Below are positions 30,880 to 40,330 of a stretch of 64,000 nt of DNA, piece after piece. The DNA lies in the NCBI RefSeq assembly GCF_003054965.1, contig NZ_MIES01000033.1, forward strand, positions 1,612,001 to 1,676,000, given 5' to 3'. The position numbers and the translations under genes were made by a program. The stretch is from Saccharospirillum sp. MSK14-1. Its GTDB lineage: Bacteria; Pseudomonadota; Gammaproteobacteria; Pseudomonadales; Natronospirillaceae. The notes below the pieces were generated by a model. It saw only the letters and a list, made by a program, of their open reading frames with translations, was not told the DNA's origin and made no database searches. Positions within the stretch are counted from its first letter, which is position 1. Each line of letters begins with the position of its first letter.

Positions 30880-30922
30880 AAACAAAAATGCCCCGTGCCG
30901 GTATCAACCTGGCACAGGGCAT
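30880..30922 (-). terminator. Terminator after accA
   Basis: ATGCCCCGTGCC (30888-30899) pairs with GGCACAGGGCAT (30911-30922), 11 of 12 bases, loop of 11. On the minus strand the hairpin is followed by TTTTGTTTT. It separates accA from the GNAT-tilS pair. Confidence 0.88.
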
Positions 30923-30957
30923 TAGCATAGCGTCAAAAGACCGCTGAATTCGAGGTT

Positions 30958-31914
30958 TTACTGCTCGATGGCACCAAAACTCATCAGCCGCTGATAGCGT
31001 GACTCCAGCAACTGATCCATGGGACGGCCGGTCAGATCATCCAATTGGCTGAGCAGCTGGTTTTTCAGCGACTCCGCCATGACCGATGGGTCGCGATGCG
31101 CACCACCGAGCGGTTCTTTAATAACCGTGTCAACCAGACCCAATTCGTTCAGACGCGGCGCGGTGATCCCCATGGCTTCGGCAGCATCGGAAGCGCGTTC
31201 TGCGGTTTTCCACAGAATGGAGGCACAACCTTCCGGCGAAATCACCGAATAGGTGCTGTATTGCAGCATGTTCAGGTGATCGCAAACGCCGATCGCCAGA
31301 GCACCGCCAGAGCCACCTTCACCAATGACGGTGGCAATGACCGGCGTACGCAACGACGACATTTTCAGCAGATTGTAGGCAATCGCCTCACTCTGACCGC
31401 GCTCTTCAGCGCCGATGCCGGGGTAGGCCCCCGGCGTATCGATGAAGGTCAGAACCGGCATGCCAAAACGCTCGGCCATCTGCATCAGACGCAGCGCCTT
31501 GCGATAGCCTTCCGGTTTCGGCATACCAAAGTTGCGGCGTACCTTCTCTTTAACATCGCGGCCTTTTTGATGGCCAATAACCATCACCGGACGATTCTCC
31601 AAGCGTGCCACACCACCAACGATGGCGGCGTCATCGGCGTAGTGCCGGTCACCGTGTAACTCTTCGAAGTCGGTGAAAACCGCGTTCAGGTAATCGAGGG
31701 TATAAGGACGCTTGGGATGGCGCGCCAACTGAGAAACCTGCCAGGAGCTCAGGTTCGAGAAAATCTGCTCGGTCAGCTTGACCGACTGGGCATTGAGCTT
31801 ATCAATTTCCGCAGAGATGTTGAGGTCGTTGCGGTTACCCACCAAACGCAGCTCTTCGATTTTCGCGATGAGGTCCGCTATGGGTTGCTCAAATTCCAAA
31901 TAATCTGGATTCAT
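30958..31914 (-). CDS. accA: Acetyl-CoA carboxylase carboxyltransferase subunit alpha
   Basis: Protein of 318 residues, the alpha part of the carboxyltransferase that makes malonyl-CoA for fatty-acid synthesis; it acts with AccD. The N-terminal helix pair ([19 protein letters not shown]) is followed by the crotonase-like core with [42 protein letters not shown] and [12 protein letters not shown], where acyl-CoA is bound. The length is standard. It lies downstream of dnaE on the same strand, the conserved dnaE-accA-tilS order, but 211 bases and a repeat element separate it from dnaE. Confidence 0.97.
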   Translation of the reverse strand: MNPDYLEFEQPIADLIAKIEELRLVGNRNDLNISAEIDKLNAQSVKLTEQIFSNLSSWQVSQLARHPKRPYTLDYLNAVFTDFEELHGDRHYADDAAIVGGVARLENRPVMVIGHQKGRDVKEKVRRNFGMPKPEGYRKALRLMQMAERFGMPVLTFIDTPGAYPGIGAEERGQSEAIAYNLLKMSSLRTPVIATVIGEGGSGGALAIGVCDHLNMLQYSTYSVISPEGCASILWKTAERASDAAEAMGITAPRLNELGLVDTVIKEPLGGAHRDPSVMAESLKNQLLSQLDDLTGRPMDQLLESRYQRLMSFGAIEQ

Positions 31915-32045
31915 ACCGGTTCCTTATGAGCCGATGCCGAAATAATCATCGCGGCCCAGACTAAAAGGCCGCCTTTCATTGAGCAATAGCATCAATACTT
32001 ATTGAGCTTTGAACAAATGGAAACAATGGCGGCGCTTTGCACCAC

Positions 32046-32116
32046 CGCTGGACGCTTAACGGGGGACGCCTGACGCTGTGTTGGATTTTTTGCGTCCTGC
32101 GTTTCCCGTCCAGCGT
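32046..32116. repeat. Intergenic inverted-repeat element behind dnaE
   Basis: The left block (32046-32075) reads CGCTGGACGCTTAACGGGGG then ACGCC, and the right block (32090-32116) reads, on the opposite strand, CGCTGGACGGGAAACGCAGG. The two form an imperfect stem around a T-rich centre, 10 bases past the dnaE stop. The units resemble those at 56.7 and 59.4 kb. It may also act as a dnaE terminator. Confidence 0.55.
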
Positions 32117-32125
32117 CTTCCGTCA

Positions 32126-35100
32126 CTAATCCTGATACCTGAACTGATAGGCATCGTTACTGAATGTCTGGCGCAGCTGGTGCAAGGTTTCATCTTCCAG
32201 CGGAATCCGATGCGTCTCGCCCAGTCGTACCTGACCGGAGGCGGCGCCGGATTGGTAATTGACCCAGACCGGTGTGCCTTGCCCTTCGCCCAGGTCCGCG
32301 CGCACCAGATTTTTCAATCGCGCCAGGAAGTCCGCTGTTTGCGCTTCGGTCACGGTAAATTCGATGCCGCGAATCAGTTCCTGCCGTGCCTGAGACAGGC
32401 TGTACAGCTTCTGCGCCCGTACTCTCGCCCGTTCAGCGTAGTCGTCCCAGCCAACTTCCGCCTCCACGATAATGACTTCGTCGGCCTGCAGCAGATCACG
32501 ATAGCGCTGGTAATCCTCGCCAAAGAGCGTCATCTCAACGCGGCCGGTCCGGTCATCCAGAGTCACGATGGCCATGGTATCGCCGCGCTGGGTCTGGCGG
32601 GTGCGGACACCGAGCACCAGTCCGGCCAGTGTCTTGGTGCTCTTACGCATACGGCGTAATTCGTCCGGCGATACATTCAACTCGCCCAGACGCATGGACG
32701 CAATGCGATCCACCTCGGCTTCGTATTCATCAATGGGATGGCCGGTCAGATACAGACCCAGCGTATCTTTCTCGCCCGCCAGACGCTGCTTGATGGAATG
32801 CTGCAATACACCCTGGTAGGGCTCATAAGGATCGCCCTTCACTTCCGCCTGGATTTCGCCAAACATATCCACCATGCCGGCCGCTTCGTTGTTGGCGGCT
32901 TGCTCGGCGGTACGAACCGCGTCTTCCATGGCTTCAAGCATGATGGCGCGATGCGGCGCTAAATTGTCCAGAGCGCCGGCTTTAATCAGCGCTTCGATAC
33001 ACCGTTTGTTCACCTTACGGCTGTCAACGCGTTGGCAAAAATCGAACAAGTCGGTAAACGGACCGTCCGCACGCGCGGCCACAATGGCCTCAACCGGACC
33101 TTCGCCCACACCCTTGATGGCCCCCAGACCATAAATAATCTGATCGTCATCGTTCACGGTGAACATATAAGCACCGGCGTTGACGTCCGGCGGCAGCACA
33201 TCAATGCCCATCTGACGGCAATCTTCGATAAAGATCACCACCTTGTCGGTGTTGTCCAATTCCGAGGACATCGTGGCGGCCATAAAGGCGGCGGGATAGT
33301 GCGCTTTCAGCCACAGCGTTTGGTACGACACCAGCGCATAGGCCGCCGAGTGCGATTTGTTAAAACCGTAACCGGCGAATTTTTCCACCAGATCGAAAAT
33401 CTTAGTGGCCAGATCGGCATCGACACCTTTGTCGGCCGCCCCCTTGGCAAAAATCTCACGCTGTTTGGCCATCTCTTCGGGCTTTTTCTTACCCATGGCC
33501 CGACGCAGCAAATCAGCGCCACCGAGCGTGTAACCGGCCAACACCTGAGCAATCTGCATCACCTGTTCCTGATAGAGGATGATGCCGTAGGTCGGTGCCA
33601 GAATGTCTTTCAGCCACTGGTGCTGGTATTGCGGGTCCGGGTAAGACACTTCCTCGCGACCGTGTTTCCGGTTGATGAAGTTATCCACCATGCCCGATTG
33701 CAGCGGGCCGGGACGGAACAACGCCACCAAAGCGATCATGTCGTCCAGACAGTCAGGCTGCAGTCGACGGATCAGGTCTTTCATACCGCGCGATTCGAGC
33801 TGGAACACCGCCGTGGTTTTGGCCTGTTTGAGCAAATCGAACGACGGTTCATCAGCCAGTGGAATGGTGTTGATGTCGATCGGCTCTTTGCCTTCGGCCT
33901 GCAAACGCGGATTGATGATCTTCAGCGCCCAGTCGATGATGGTGAGCGTGCGCAAGCCCAGAAAGTCGAACTTCACCAGGCCGGCTTCTTCAACATCGTT
34001 TTTATCGTACTGGGTCACCAGGCCAGTGCCGTCCGGCTCGCACAGCAGCGGCGAGAAATCGGTCAGCTTGGTCGGTGCAATCACCACCCCGCCGGCGTGC
34101 TTACCGGTTTGACGGGTAATCCCTTCGAGCTTAAGCGCCATCTCCCAGATTTCTCCGGCCTCTTCGTCATCGGCGATGAACTCTTTCAGTTCGCCGACTT
34201 CATCGAGCGCTTTTTGCAGCGTCATGCCCGGATCACCAGGAATCATCTTAGAAATGCGGTCGGCCAGGCCGTAAGCCTTACCCTGAACACGAGCCACATC
34301 ACGCACCACTGCCTTCGCGGCCATGGTTCCGAAGGTAACGATCTGCGACACAGCCTGACGTCCGTAGCGATCGGCCACGTACTGAATCACCCGGTCGCGT
34401 TTTTCCATGCAGAAGTCGACGTCAAAGTCAGGCATGGAGACCCGTTCCGGGTTCAGGAAGCGTTCGAACAGCAGGTCGTATTCAATCGGATCCAGATCGG
34501 TGATATCGAGTGAATAGGCCACCAACGAACCCGCACCCGAACCCCGGCCCGGGCCGACAGGAATATCGTGTTCTTTGGCCCAGCGGATAAAATCCATCAC
34601 GATCAGGAAGTAGCCTGGAAATCCCATCTGGATGATGATGTCCAGTTCGAATTCCAGCCGGTCTGTGTATTCCTTCTTGCGCGCTTCGCGGTCGTCGGTG
34701 CCTTCGGGCAGAATCGTTTTCAGACGGTTTTCCAGACCATCGAAGCTGAGCTGACGGAAGTAGTCGTCCATCGTCATGCCTTCGGGGATCGGGTATTCCG
34801 GCAGGAAATATTCACCCAGCTTGACTGTGGTCGAGCAGCGCTCGGCAATGCGCACCGAGTTCTCGATGGCCTCGGGAATGTCTTTGAACAGCTCGGTCAT
34901 CTCGGCCGCGCTTTTCAGGTATTGCTGATCGGAATAGCGACGCAACCGTTTCGGGTCGTCCAGCACCACACCATCGTTAATGCTGACGCGCGCTTCGTGA
35001 GCGTCGAAGTCGTCCTGAGTCAGGAACATCACATCGTTGGTCGCCACCACTGGAATGCCCAGTTCCCGTGCCACCAGCAGGCTGCCCTGCACCAGCGTTT

Positions 35101-35632
35101 CATCCTGATCACGGTGGGTGCGTTGCAATTCCATGTAATAACGATCGCCAAACGCCTGCTGCCAGCGACCGGCCAATTCACGGGCGTAATCCGCCTTACC
35201 GCGGCTGAGCGCATCGCCCACATCGCCGTGGCGGGCGCCACTGAGCAAGACCAGACCGGCGTTTTTCTCGATCAGCCAATCGACCGTGACCTGCGCTTTA
35301 TCATGCCGCTGATTTTGCTGGTAACCGGCGGAGATCAGCTCGGTCAGATTGCGATAACCGTCCGGGTTTACCGACAACACCGTCATCAGAAACGGCGCTT
35401 GTTCATCCGCCGGGTTTTCGATCCATAAATCCGCACCCAGAATCGGTTTCACACCCGACCCCAGCGCCGCGCCATAAAACTTCACCAGGCCAAAAAAGTT
35501 GCTGATGTCGGTCATGGCGACCGCGCCCATACCGGCACTCGCGGTCGCTTTGACCAACTCTTTGGGGCGGATCAGACCGTCGATCAGCGAATAGTCGGTG
35601 TGTACTCGAAGGTGAACAAATTGCGGAGCCAC
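32126..35632 (-). CDS. dnaE: DNA polymerase III alpha subunit
   Basis: Replicative polymerase of 1168 residues. The N-terminal PHP domain begins FVHLRVHTDYSLIDGLIRPK; the polymerase core carries the catalytic aspartates in MPDFDVDFCMEKRD and the GPGRGSGAGSLVAYSL stretch; the helix-hairpin-helix, OB fold and tau-binding region follow. The start is the GTG at 35632, with GGAG six bases upstream, giving MAPQFVHLRV as in homologues; an upstream TTG lacks a ribosome site. It lies 40 bases after rnhB at the end of the bamA-lpx cluster. Confidence 0.98.
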   Translation of the reverse strand: MAPQFVHLRVHTDYSLIDGLIRPKELVKATASAGMGAVAMTDISNFFGLVKFYGAALGSGVKPILGADLWIENPADEQAPFLMTVLSVNPDGYRNLTELISAGYQQNQRHDKAQVTVDWLIEKNAGLVLLSGARHGDVGDALSRGKADYARELAGRWQQAFGDRYYMELQRTHRDQDETLVQGSLLVARELGIPVVATNDVMFLTQDDFDAHEARVSINDGVVLDDPKRLRRYSDQQYLKSAAEMTELFKDIPEAIENSVRIAERCSTTVKLGEYFLPEYPIPEGMTMDDYFRQLSFDGLENRLKTILPEGTDDREARKKEYTDRLEFELDIIIQMGFPGYFLIVMDFIRWAKEHDIPVGPGRGSGAGSLVAYSLDITDLDPIEYDLLFERFLNPERVSMPDFDVDFCMEKRDRVIQYVADRYGRQAVSQIVTFGTMAAKAVVRDVARVQGKAYGLADRISKMIPGDPGMTLQKALDEVGELKEFIADDEEAGEIWEMALKLEGITRQTGKHAGGVVIAPTKLTDFSPLLCEPDGTGLVTQYDKNDVEEAGLVKFDFLGLRTLTIIDWALKIINPRLQAEGKEPIDINTIPLADEPSFDLLKQAKTTAVFQLESRGMKDLIRRLQPDCLDDMIALVALFRPGPLQSGMVDNFINRKHGREEVSYPDPQYQHQWLKDILAPTYGIILYQEQVMQIAQVLAGYTLGGADLLRRAMGKKKPEEMAKQREIFAKGAADKGVDADLATKIFDLVEKFAGYGFNKSHSAAYALVSYQTLWLKAHYPAAFMAATMSSELDNTDKVVIFIEDCRQMGIDVLPPDVNAGAYMFTVNDDDQIIYGLGAIKGVGEGPVEAIVAARADGPFTDLFDFCQRVDSRKVNKRCIEALIKAGALDNLAPHRAIMLEAMEDAVRTAEQAANNEAAGMVDMFGEIQAEVKGDPYEPYQGVLQHSIKQRLAGEKDTLGLYLTGHPIDEYEAEVDRIASMRLGELNVSPDELRRMRKSTKTLAGLVLGVRTRQTQRGDTMAIVTLDDRTGRVEMTLFGEDYQRYRDLLQADEVIIVEAEVGWDDYAERARVRAQKLYSLSQARQELIRGIEFTVTEAQTADFLARLKNLVRADLGEGQGTPVWVNYQSGAASGQVRLGETHRIPLEDETLHQLRQTFSNDAYQFRYQD

Positions 35633-35672
35633 GTTGCTCTCCAATCGTTAAAAGGTGTCAATAAAGCGGTGT

Positions 35673-36287
35673 TCAGATAGTGCGGTCGCGGGCCAAAGCC
35701 CGCTGCACCGGCGCATAACTGCGACGGTGATGATCGGTGACGCCGTGTTCGGCCAATGCCGCCAAATGTTCAGCGGTCGGATAGCCTTTATGGCGCGCAA
35801 ATCCATACTGCGGAAAGCGTTGATCCAGTTCAACCAGTTCCTGATCGCGTTGCACCTTAGCCAGAATAGAGGCCGCACTAATGGCTTCAACCTTGCCGTC
35901 ACCGCCGACAACGGCTTCGGCCGGGCACGGCAAACCGGTGGGCAGACGGTTGCCATCAATCTGGCAAAATTCCGGCACCACGGACAAGCCTGCCACCGCG
36001 CGGCGCATGGCCAGCAAACTGGCCTGAAGAATATTCAACTCGTCGATTTCCGCCACGCTGGCCCGGGCCACACACCAGGCCAGCGCCTGAGATTTGATCT
36101 GCTCTGCCAGGGCTTCGCGACGTTTGGCGGTGAGTTTTTTGGAATCAGCCAGACCGGCGATGGGTTGTTGTGGGTCAAGAATGACGGCGGCGGCGACGAC
36201 ATCGCCTGCCAGTGGTCCGCGCCCGACTTCATCAACACCCGCAACGCGCTGGATGCCTGCGTCGAAATCGAAACCGCCCTGGGTCAT
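35673..36287 (-). CDS. rnhB: Ribonuclease HII
   Basis: Enzyme of 204 residues that nicks RNA-DNA hybrids and starts removal of misincorporated ribonucleotides. The metal-binding pair D19-E20 lies in [21 protein letters not shown], and further motifs are [30 protein letters not shown] and the [17 protein letters not shown] loop. The ATG overlaps the lpxB stop by four bases, in the common lpxA-lpxB-rnhB-dnaE order. Confidence 0.97.
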   Translation of the reverse strand: MTQGGFDFDAGIQRVAGVDEVGRGPLAGDVVAAAVILDPQQPIAGLADSKKLTAKRREALAEQIKSQALAWCVARASVAEIDELNILQASLLAMRRAVAGLSVVPEFCQIDGNRLPTGLPCPAEAVVGGDGKVEAISAASILAKVQRDQELVELDQRFPQYGFARHKGYPTAEHLAALAEHGVTDHHRRSYAPVQRALARDRTI

Positions 36288-37453
36288 TGTGGCGCAGCAC
36301 CGGCCACCGCCAGAACCGCTTCAGCCGCCCGTTCATCGGCGTTGCGCGCTAACTGGCGATGCAAAAAGGTGGCCCGTTGTTCGAATTGGTCACGGTATTC
36401 GGCACTGTCGAGAATATGAATCAAATCCTCACACAACCGTTCTACGGTGGCGTCATACTGCAACCGCTCCGGTACCCAATCGGCCTGCGCCAGCACATTG
36501 GGCAACGACGCCCAGCGACTGGTCGCCAGCGCCTGAACAATACGATGAGTGAGCGCATTCAACCGATAAGCCACAACCATGGGTCGTTTCAGTAACATGG
36601 CTTCCAGCGCTGCCGTGCCCGATGCCAGCAAGACGCCATCGGCTGCCGCCATAACGGTATCGGATTGACCGTCAATCAGATCAATGTGCAATCCATTGCC
36701 GTGACGCAAAACCGCCGCTTCAATCTGTTCGCGGCGATGCTCGTTGGCCGCAGGGATCAGCACCCGAACCGGCCCGGTGCGATGCTGCAATTGCGTGGCC
36801 GCCTGCAAAAACAACGGCGCCAGACGACTGACTTCTGAACCGCGACTGCCCGGCAAGACCGCCAGACAACGCTCGCCATCCGGAATTTCCAGAATGCGCC
36901 GAGCGGCTTTTTGATCAGGCTCCAGCGGCAGACTGTCCGCCAGCGTATGGCCGACGAAGGTTACCGGTACATCGTGTTCCCGGTAAAAGTCGGCCTCGAA
37001 AGGGAACAACGTCAGAATATGGTCGACCGACTCACGAATCTTTTTCACCCGACCTGAACGCCAGGCCCAAACCGACGGCGACACATAGTGGACGGTGCGA
37101 ATACCGGCTTCGCGCAGTTGCCGCTCCAGAGCCAGATTAAAATCGGGGGCATCGATACCGACAAAGACGTCCGGTTTCCAGTGCAGGCACCAGTCGCGAT
37201 AGCGCGCGCGAATACGGAAAAGCTCACGCAATCGACCCAGCACTTCCGCCAAGCCCATAACCGACAGACGCTCCATGGGCACACGGCTGTCCAGACCTTC
37301 GGCCATCATGCGTGGGCCGCCGATACCGGCAAATTCGATATTGGGGTGTTGGCGGCGCAAGGCCTTCATCAGACCGGCGCCAAGAATATCGCCACTGGCC
37401 TCACCGGCCAGCAGCGCGACACGCAGCTTGGTCGGCTTTTTTACAGTGGCCAT
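36284..37453 (-). CDS. lpxB: Lipid-A-disaccharide synthase
   Basis: Peripheral membrane glycosyltransferase of 389 residues joining UDP-diacylglucosamine and lipid X to the tetraacyl disaccharide of lipid A. Landmarks are [20 protein letters not shown] at the N terminus, [26 protein letters not shown] and [14 protein letters not shown]. The ATG at 37453 overlaps the lpxA stop (TGATG); a TTG one codon earlier is less likely. The gene is coupled to lpxA and rnhB by overlaps. Confidence 0.96.
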   Translation of the reverse strand: MATVKKPTKLRVALLAGEASGDILGAGLMKALRRQHPNIEFAGIGGPRMMAEGLDSRVPMERLSVMGLAEVLGRLRELFRIRARYRDWCLHWKPDVFVGIDAPDFNLALERQLREAGIRTVHYVSPSVWAWRSGRVKKIRESVDHILTLFPFEADFYREHDVPVTFVGHTLADSLPLEPDQKAARRILEIPDGERCLAVLPGSRGSEVSRLAPLFLQAATQLQHRTGPVRVLIPAANEHRREQIEAAVLRHGNGLHIDLIDGQSDTVMAAADGVLLASGTAALEAMLLKRPMVVAYRLNALTHRIVQALATSRWASLPNVLAQADWVPERLQYDATVERLCEDLIHILDSAEYRDQFEQRATFLHRQLARNADERAAEAVLAVAGAAPQ

Positions 37454-38223
37454 CAACGCAATATGCCTCGGGTCGCCGTCGCTATGCTGTCGATAAAAGG
37501 TTGGATTTCCGGATGCTCGGCCGCTTGAGGTTCCAACACCACCAGGGCGTCTTGCACCGTACGGCCTTCGCGGTACACCGTTTTGTAGGCGCGGCGCAAA
37601 GCGCTGATCGCCTGGGCGCTGAATCCGCGCCGGCGCAGGCCTTCGAGATTCATTCCATGCGGCGCAGCGGGGTTACCCTGCACCATCAGGTAAGCGGGAA
37701 CGTCTTTCACCAAGGTTGTGCCAGCGCCCAAAAAGGCATGTGCGCCAATATGACAAAACTGATGAATGCCACAGTTGCCACCCAGGATGGCGTGATCACC
37801 CACGTGCACATGGCCCGCCAACTGAGTGCCGTTGGCAATGATGACGTGGTCACCCATCACCACATCATGCGCGACATGGCTGTAGGCCATTAACAGACAG
37901 TTGCTGCCGACCCGGGTTTCGCCCTGATCCTGAACGGTGCCACGGTGCAGCGTTACCCCTTCGCGAATGGTGTTGTTATCACCCACGATCAGCTTGGTCG
38001 GTTCACCGTTGTATTTCAGATCCTGGCAAGCTTCACCGACACTGGCGAATTGAAAAATTCGGTTGCCACGACCAATCACTGTCGGGCCTTGAACCACCAC
38101 GTGCGGACCAATCCAAGTGTCGGCACCGATTTCCACATCCGCGCCAATGATGGAATAAGGGCCAACTTCAACGCCCTCACCCAGACGCGCCGATGGATCA
38201 ACAATGGCGGTAGGATGAATCAC
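37453..38223 (-). CDS. lpxA: UDP-N-acetylglucosamine acyltransferase LpxA
   Basis: First enzyme of lipid A synthesis, 256 residues, transferring a 3-hydroxyacyl chain from ACP to UDP-GlcNAc. The N-terminal two thirds is a left-handed beta helix of hexapeptide repeats (IHPTAIVDPSARLGEGVEVG...), with the catalytic histidine region MAYSHVAHDVVMGDHVIIAN. The C terminus is helical (LRRRGFSAQAISALRRAYK). The start codon is GTG, and GTGA overlaps the fabZ stop. Which acyl length is used cannot be told from the sequence. Confidence 0.97.
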   Translation of the reverse strand: MIHPTAIVDPSARLGEGVEVGPYSIIGADVEIGADTWIGPHVVVQGPTVIGRGNRIFQFASVGEACQDLKYNGEPTKLIVGDNNTIREGVTLHRGTVQDQGETRVGSNCLLMAYSHVAHDVVMGDHVIIANGTQLAGHVHVGDHAILGGNCGIHQFCHIGAHAFLGAGTTLVKDVPAYLMVQGNPAAPHGMNLEGLRRRGFSAQAISALRRAYKTVYREGRTVQDALVVLEPQAAEHPEIQPFIDSIATATRGILR

Positions 38224-38678
38224 GAGCTTTGCTTCCGTTCAGCGCAGACGATATCGGCGGTAGCGGCCAATTGACCGTCCACTTCGGCCCGGCACTCAAA
38301 GCGGAAGATGCCTCGGCGCTCTGACACCAGCTTGGAATGCAATTCCAGGCGATCACCAGGTACCACCTGACGCTTGAATTTGACGTTATCCAACCCGGCG
38401 AACAAATAGAGGTAGCCATCGGCCGGGCGATTGCCGCTGGTGGCAAAACCAAGAATCGCCGATAACTGGGCCAGCGCTTCACAAATCATCACGCCCGGAA
38501 AAATGGCCTGACCTGGAAAGTGCCCGTTGAACACCTCTTCATTACCCGAGACATTCTTGTAGCCTTGAGCGCTTTCACCCGCGACCAGATCGGTCACCCG
38601 ATCGACCAGCAAAAAGGGGTAGCGATGCGGCAGGTACGTTTTAATGGCCTCATGATCCAGGGGTAACGACAGCGTCAT
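38220..38678 (-). CDS. fabZ: 3-hydroxyacyl-ACP dehydratase FabZ
   Basis: Hot-dog-fold enzyme of 152 residues that dehydrates 3-hydroxyacyl-ACP in fatty-acid elongation. The active-site H53 and E67 lie in NGHFPGQAIFPGVMICEALAQ; LPHRYPFLLVDRV is the usual N-terminal stretch. FabZ competes with LpxA and LpxD for hydroxyacyl-ACP, which explains its place between them. Both ends overlap neighbours by four bases. Confidence 0.97.
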   Translation of the reverse strand: MTLSLPLDHEAIKTYLPHRYPFLLVDRVTDLVAGESAQGYKNVSGNEEVFNGHFPGQAIFPGVMICEALAQLSAILGFATSGNRPADGYLYLFAGLDNVKFKRQVVPGDRLELHSKLVSERRGIFRFECRAEVDGQLAATADIVCAERKQSS

Positions 38679-39727
38679 TCGGAGTCCTCTTCATCAGCGG
38701 CCGATGCCGCCTGTTGTTCCAATTTTTTTAAGCGTTGTTCCAGTTTATCCAGCTTCTGTAAGCGCACCACTGTCCGTCGCCATTCGGTATTGGGTTGCAA
38801 TGGCCAACCCGACGAATAGACACCCGGTTCAGCCGGCGCCTTGGTCACCATCGACTGACCGGTAAAGTGCGTACCGGGCAGTACTTTAATATGGCCATTA
38901 ACGCCCGTCTGACCGCCAATCGTACAACCGGCGCCCACTTCGGTACTGCCAGCAACACCCGATTGACTGACCATAGCGACGCCCTGACCGAGGTGCACGT
39001 TATGACCCAGCTGCACCAGATTGTCGATGATCACATCATCGTCAATCACGGTGTCGTCAATGGCACCACGATCCACCGTACAGTTAGAACCGATATCCAC
39101 CCGATTACCGATGGTCACGCCGCCCAGCTGGGCGATGCGTTCCCAGCCGGGTGCTGCGGGGGCAAAACCGAAACCGTCGCCTCCGAGTACCGTACCCGAA
39201 TGAATGCGGCAATCTTCGCCCAAGGTCACGCCGTAATGTACGGTCACATTCGGCATTAAGCGCGTGCGCTGACCGATCAAGACGCCCGCGCCAACATAAC
39301 AACCCGCACCAATCACGACCCCGTCGGCCAAGTGACAACCCGCCTCGATGACGGCCTGAGCGCCAATGCTAACCTGGTCTCCGATCACAACGCCCTCTGC
39401 GACGACAGCACTGGGGTGTACACCGGCATAGGGCTGCGGTTCACGGGAAAATTCACGGGACGCGCGCGCATAGGCTCGATAAGGATCATCCACCACCAAC
39501 AAGGCGGCATCGGCCGGTGCAGAACTGACGGCCGACTCATTGAGCAATATCGCGCTGGCTGCGCAGTCGGCTAACTGACGACGGTACTTAGCCGACGACA
39601 AAAAGGTCAGTTCACCCTTAACGGCCTTGTCGAGCGAAGCGGGCTTAGTCAGCGGCTGATCCCATTGATCCGCCGCACCCTGCAGCTGCGCGCCCAGCAG
39701 TTGCGCCAAGGTCCGCGCTGTTAGCAT
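38675..39727 (-). CDS. lpxD: UDP-3-O-(3-hydroxyacyl)glucosamine N-acyltransferase LpxD
   Basis: Third acyl step of lipid A synthesis, 350 residues. A uridine-binding N-terminal domain (about 1-100, with ELTFLSSAKYRRQL) is followed by a hexapeptide-repeat beta helix (about 100-300) with the catalytic-histidine region IDNLVQLGHNVHLGQGVAMV and a C-terminal coiled coil (VRLQKLDKLEQRLKKLEQQA). The ATG overlaps the stop of the skp gene (TGATG), and the end overlaps fabZ. The order bamA-skp-lpxD-fabZ-lpxA-lpxB is the standard one. Confidence 0.97.
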   Translation of the reverse strand: MLTARTLAQLLGAQLQGAADQWDQPLTKPASLDKAVKGELTFLSSAKYRRQLADCAASAILLNESAVSSAPADAALLVVDDPYRAYARASREFSREPQPYAGVHPSAVVAEGVVIGDQVSIGAQAVIEAGCHLADGVVIGAGCYVGAGVLIGQRTRLMPNVTVHYGVTLGEDCRIHSGTVLGGDGFGFAPAAPGWERIAQLGGVTIGNRVDIGSNCTVDRGAIDDTVIDDDVIIDNLVQLGHNVHLGQGVAMVSQSGVAGSTEVGAGCTIGGQTGVNGHIKVLPGTHFTGQSMVTKAPAEPGVYSSGWPLQPNTEWRRTVVRLQKLDKLEQRLKKLEQQAASAADEEDSE

Positions 39728-40281
39728 CAGTTCGCGCCGCCCTGTTCAGCGACCAGACTGTCAAACTCGTTCAATACCGCTTCGGTAATATCCAGCGAGT
39801 TGCGATGATAAATGACCGCACCCTTGTCCAGAATCAGGTCGTACTGTTCGCCCACTACGTTTTCAACAGACTGCGCCAGAATAGGCTGGTACTGACGAAT
39901 AAAGGCACTGCGACGCTCGGTCTGAACCTGTTGCAGCTGACGTACCAGCTGTTCACGCTCACGCAGTCGGCTTTGCAAATCCGATTGCAACCGCGACCGT
40001 TCCTGCTCCGTCATAACATCGGCATCGGTACGCGCCTGACTTTGCAACTGGCGAATGGATTGCTCCAGCGTTTGCACCTGCTGTTCTTCTTCCGCAAATT
40101 CCTGCTTCAGTGCCGCACTGGCCTGTTGCGCCACCTGGCTGTTGAACAACACATATTCCTGATCCAGCAGGGCGATTTCAGCGGCCAGTGCCGGTCCGGC
40201 GAACAGCGATACAGAACACAGTGCCGCCAGGACAACCCGGCGTACGCTAACATACGGCGCTTTGATTCGATTCAAGTTCAC
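39727..40281 (-). CDS. skp: Periplasmic chaperone Skp/OmpH
   Basis: Chaperone of 184 residues that holds unfolded outer-membrane proteins for the BAM complex. A signal peptide (about 1-33, ending ALAAE) leads to the two long helices of the OmpH fold, rich in Q, E and R (QQASAALKQEFAEEEQQVQTLE), which form the trimer's arms. The conserved IALLDQEYVL strand is present. The start codon is GTG with GGGAG six bases upstream. It lies 49 bases after bamA and overlaps lpxD. Confidence 0.92.
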   Translation of the reverse strand: MNLNRIKAPYVSVRRVVLAALCSVSLFAGPALAAEIALLDQEYVLFNSQVAQQASAALKQEFAEEEQQVQTLEQSIRQLQSQARTDADVMTEQERSRLQSDLQSRLREREQLVRQLQQVQTERRSAFIRQYQPILAQSVENVVGEQYDLILDKGAVIYHRNSLDITEAVLNEFDSLVAEQGGAN

Positions 40282-40330
40282 AGCGACTCCCGTTTTTCTT
40301 TGCGATGAATGGTTTTCGTCTCAAACCCGG

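Noticed and set aside
33032..34513. Open frame of 493 codons on the plus strand
   Set aside because: It is antisense to the polymerase core of dnaE, has the composition of a shadow frame, shows no recognisable motif and has no ribosome site.
34568..35428. Open frame of 286 codons on the plus strand
   Set aside because: It is antisense to the N-terminal part of dnaE and has no motif or start signal.
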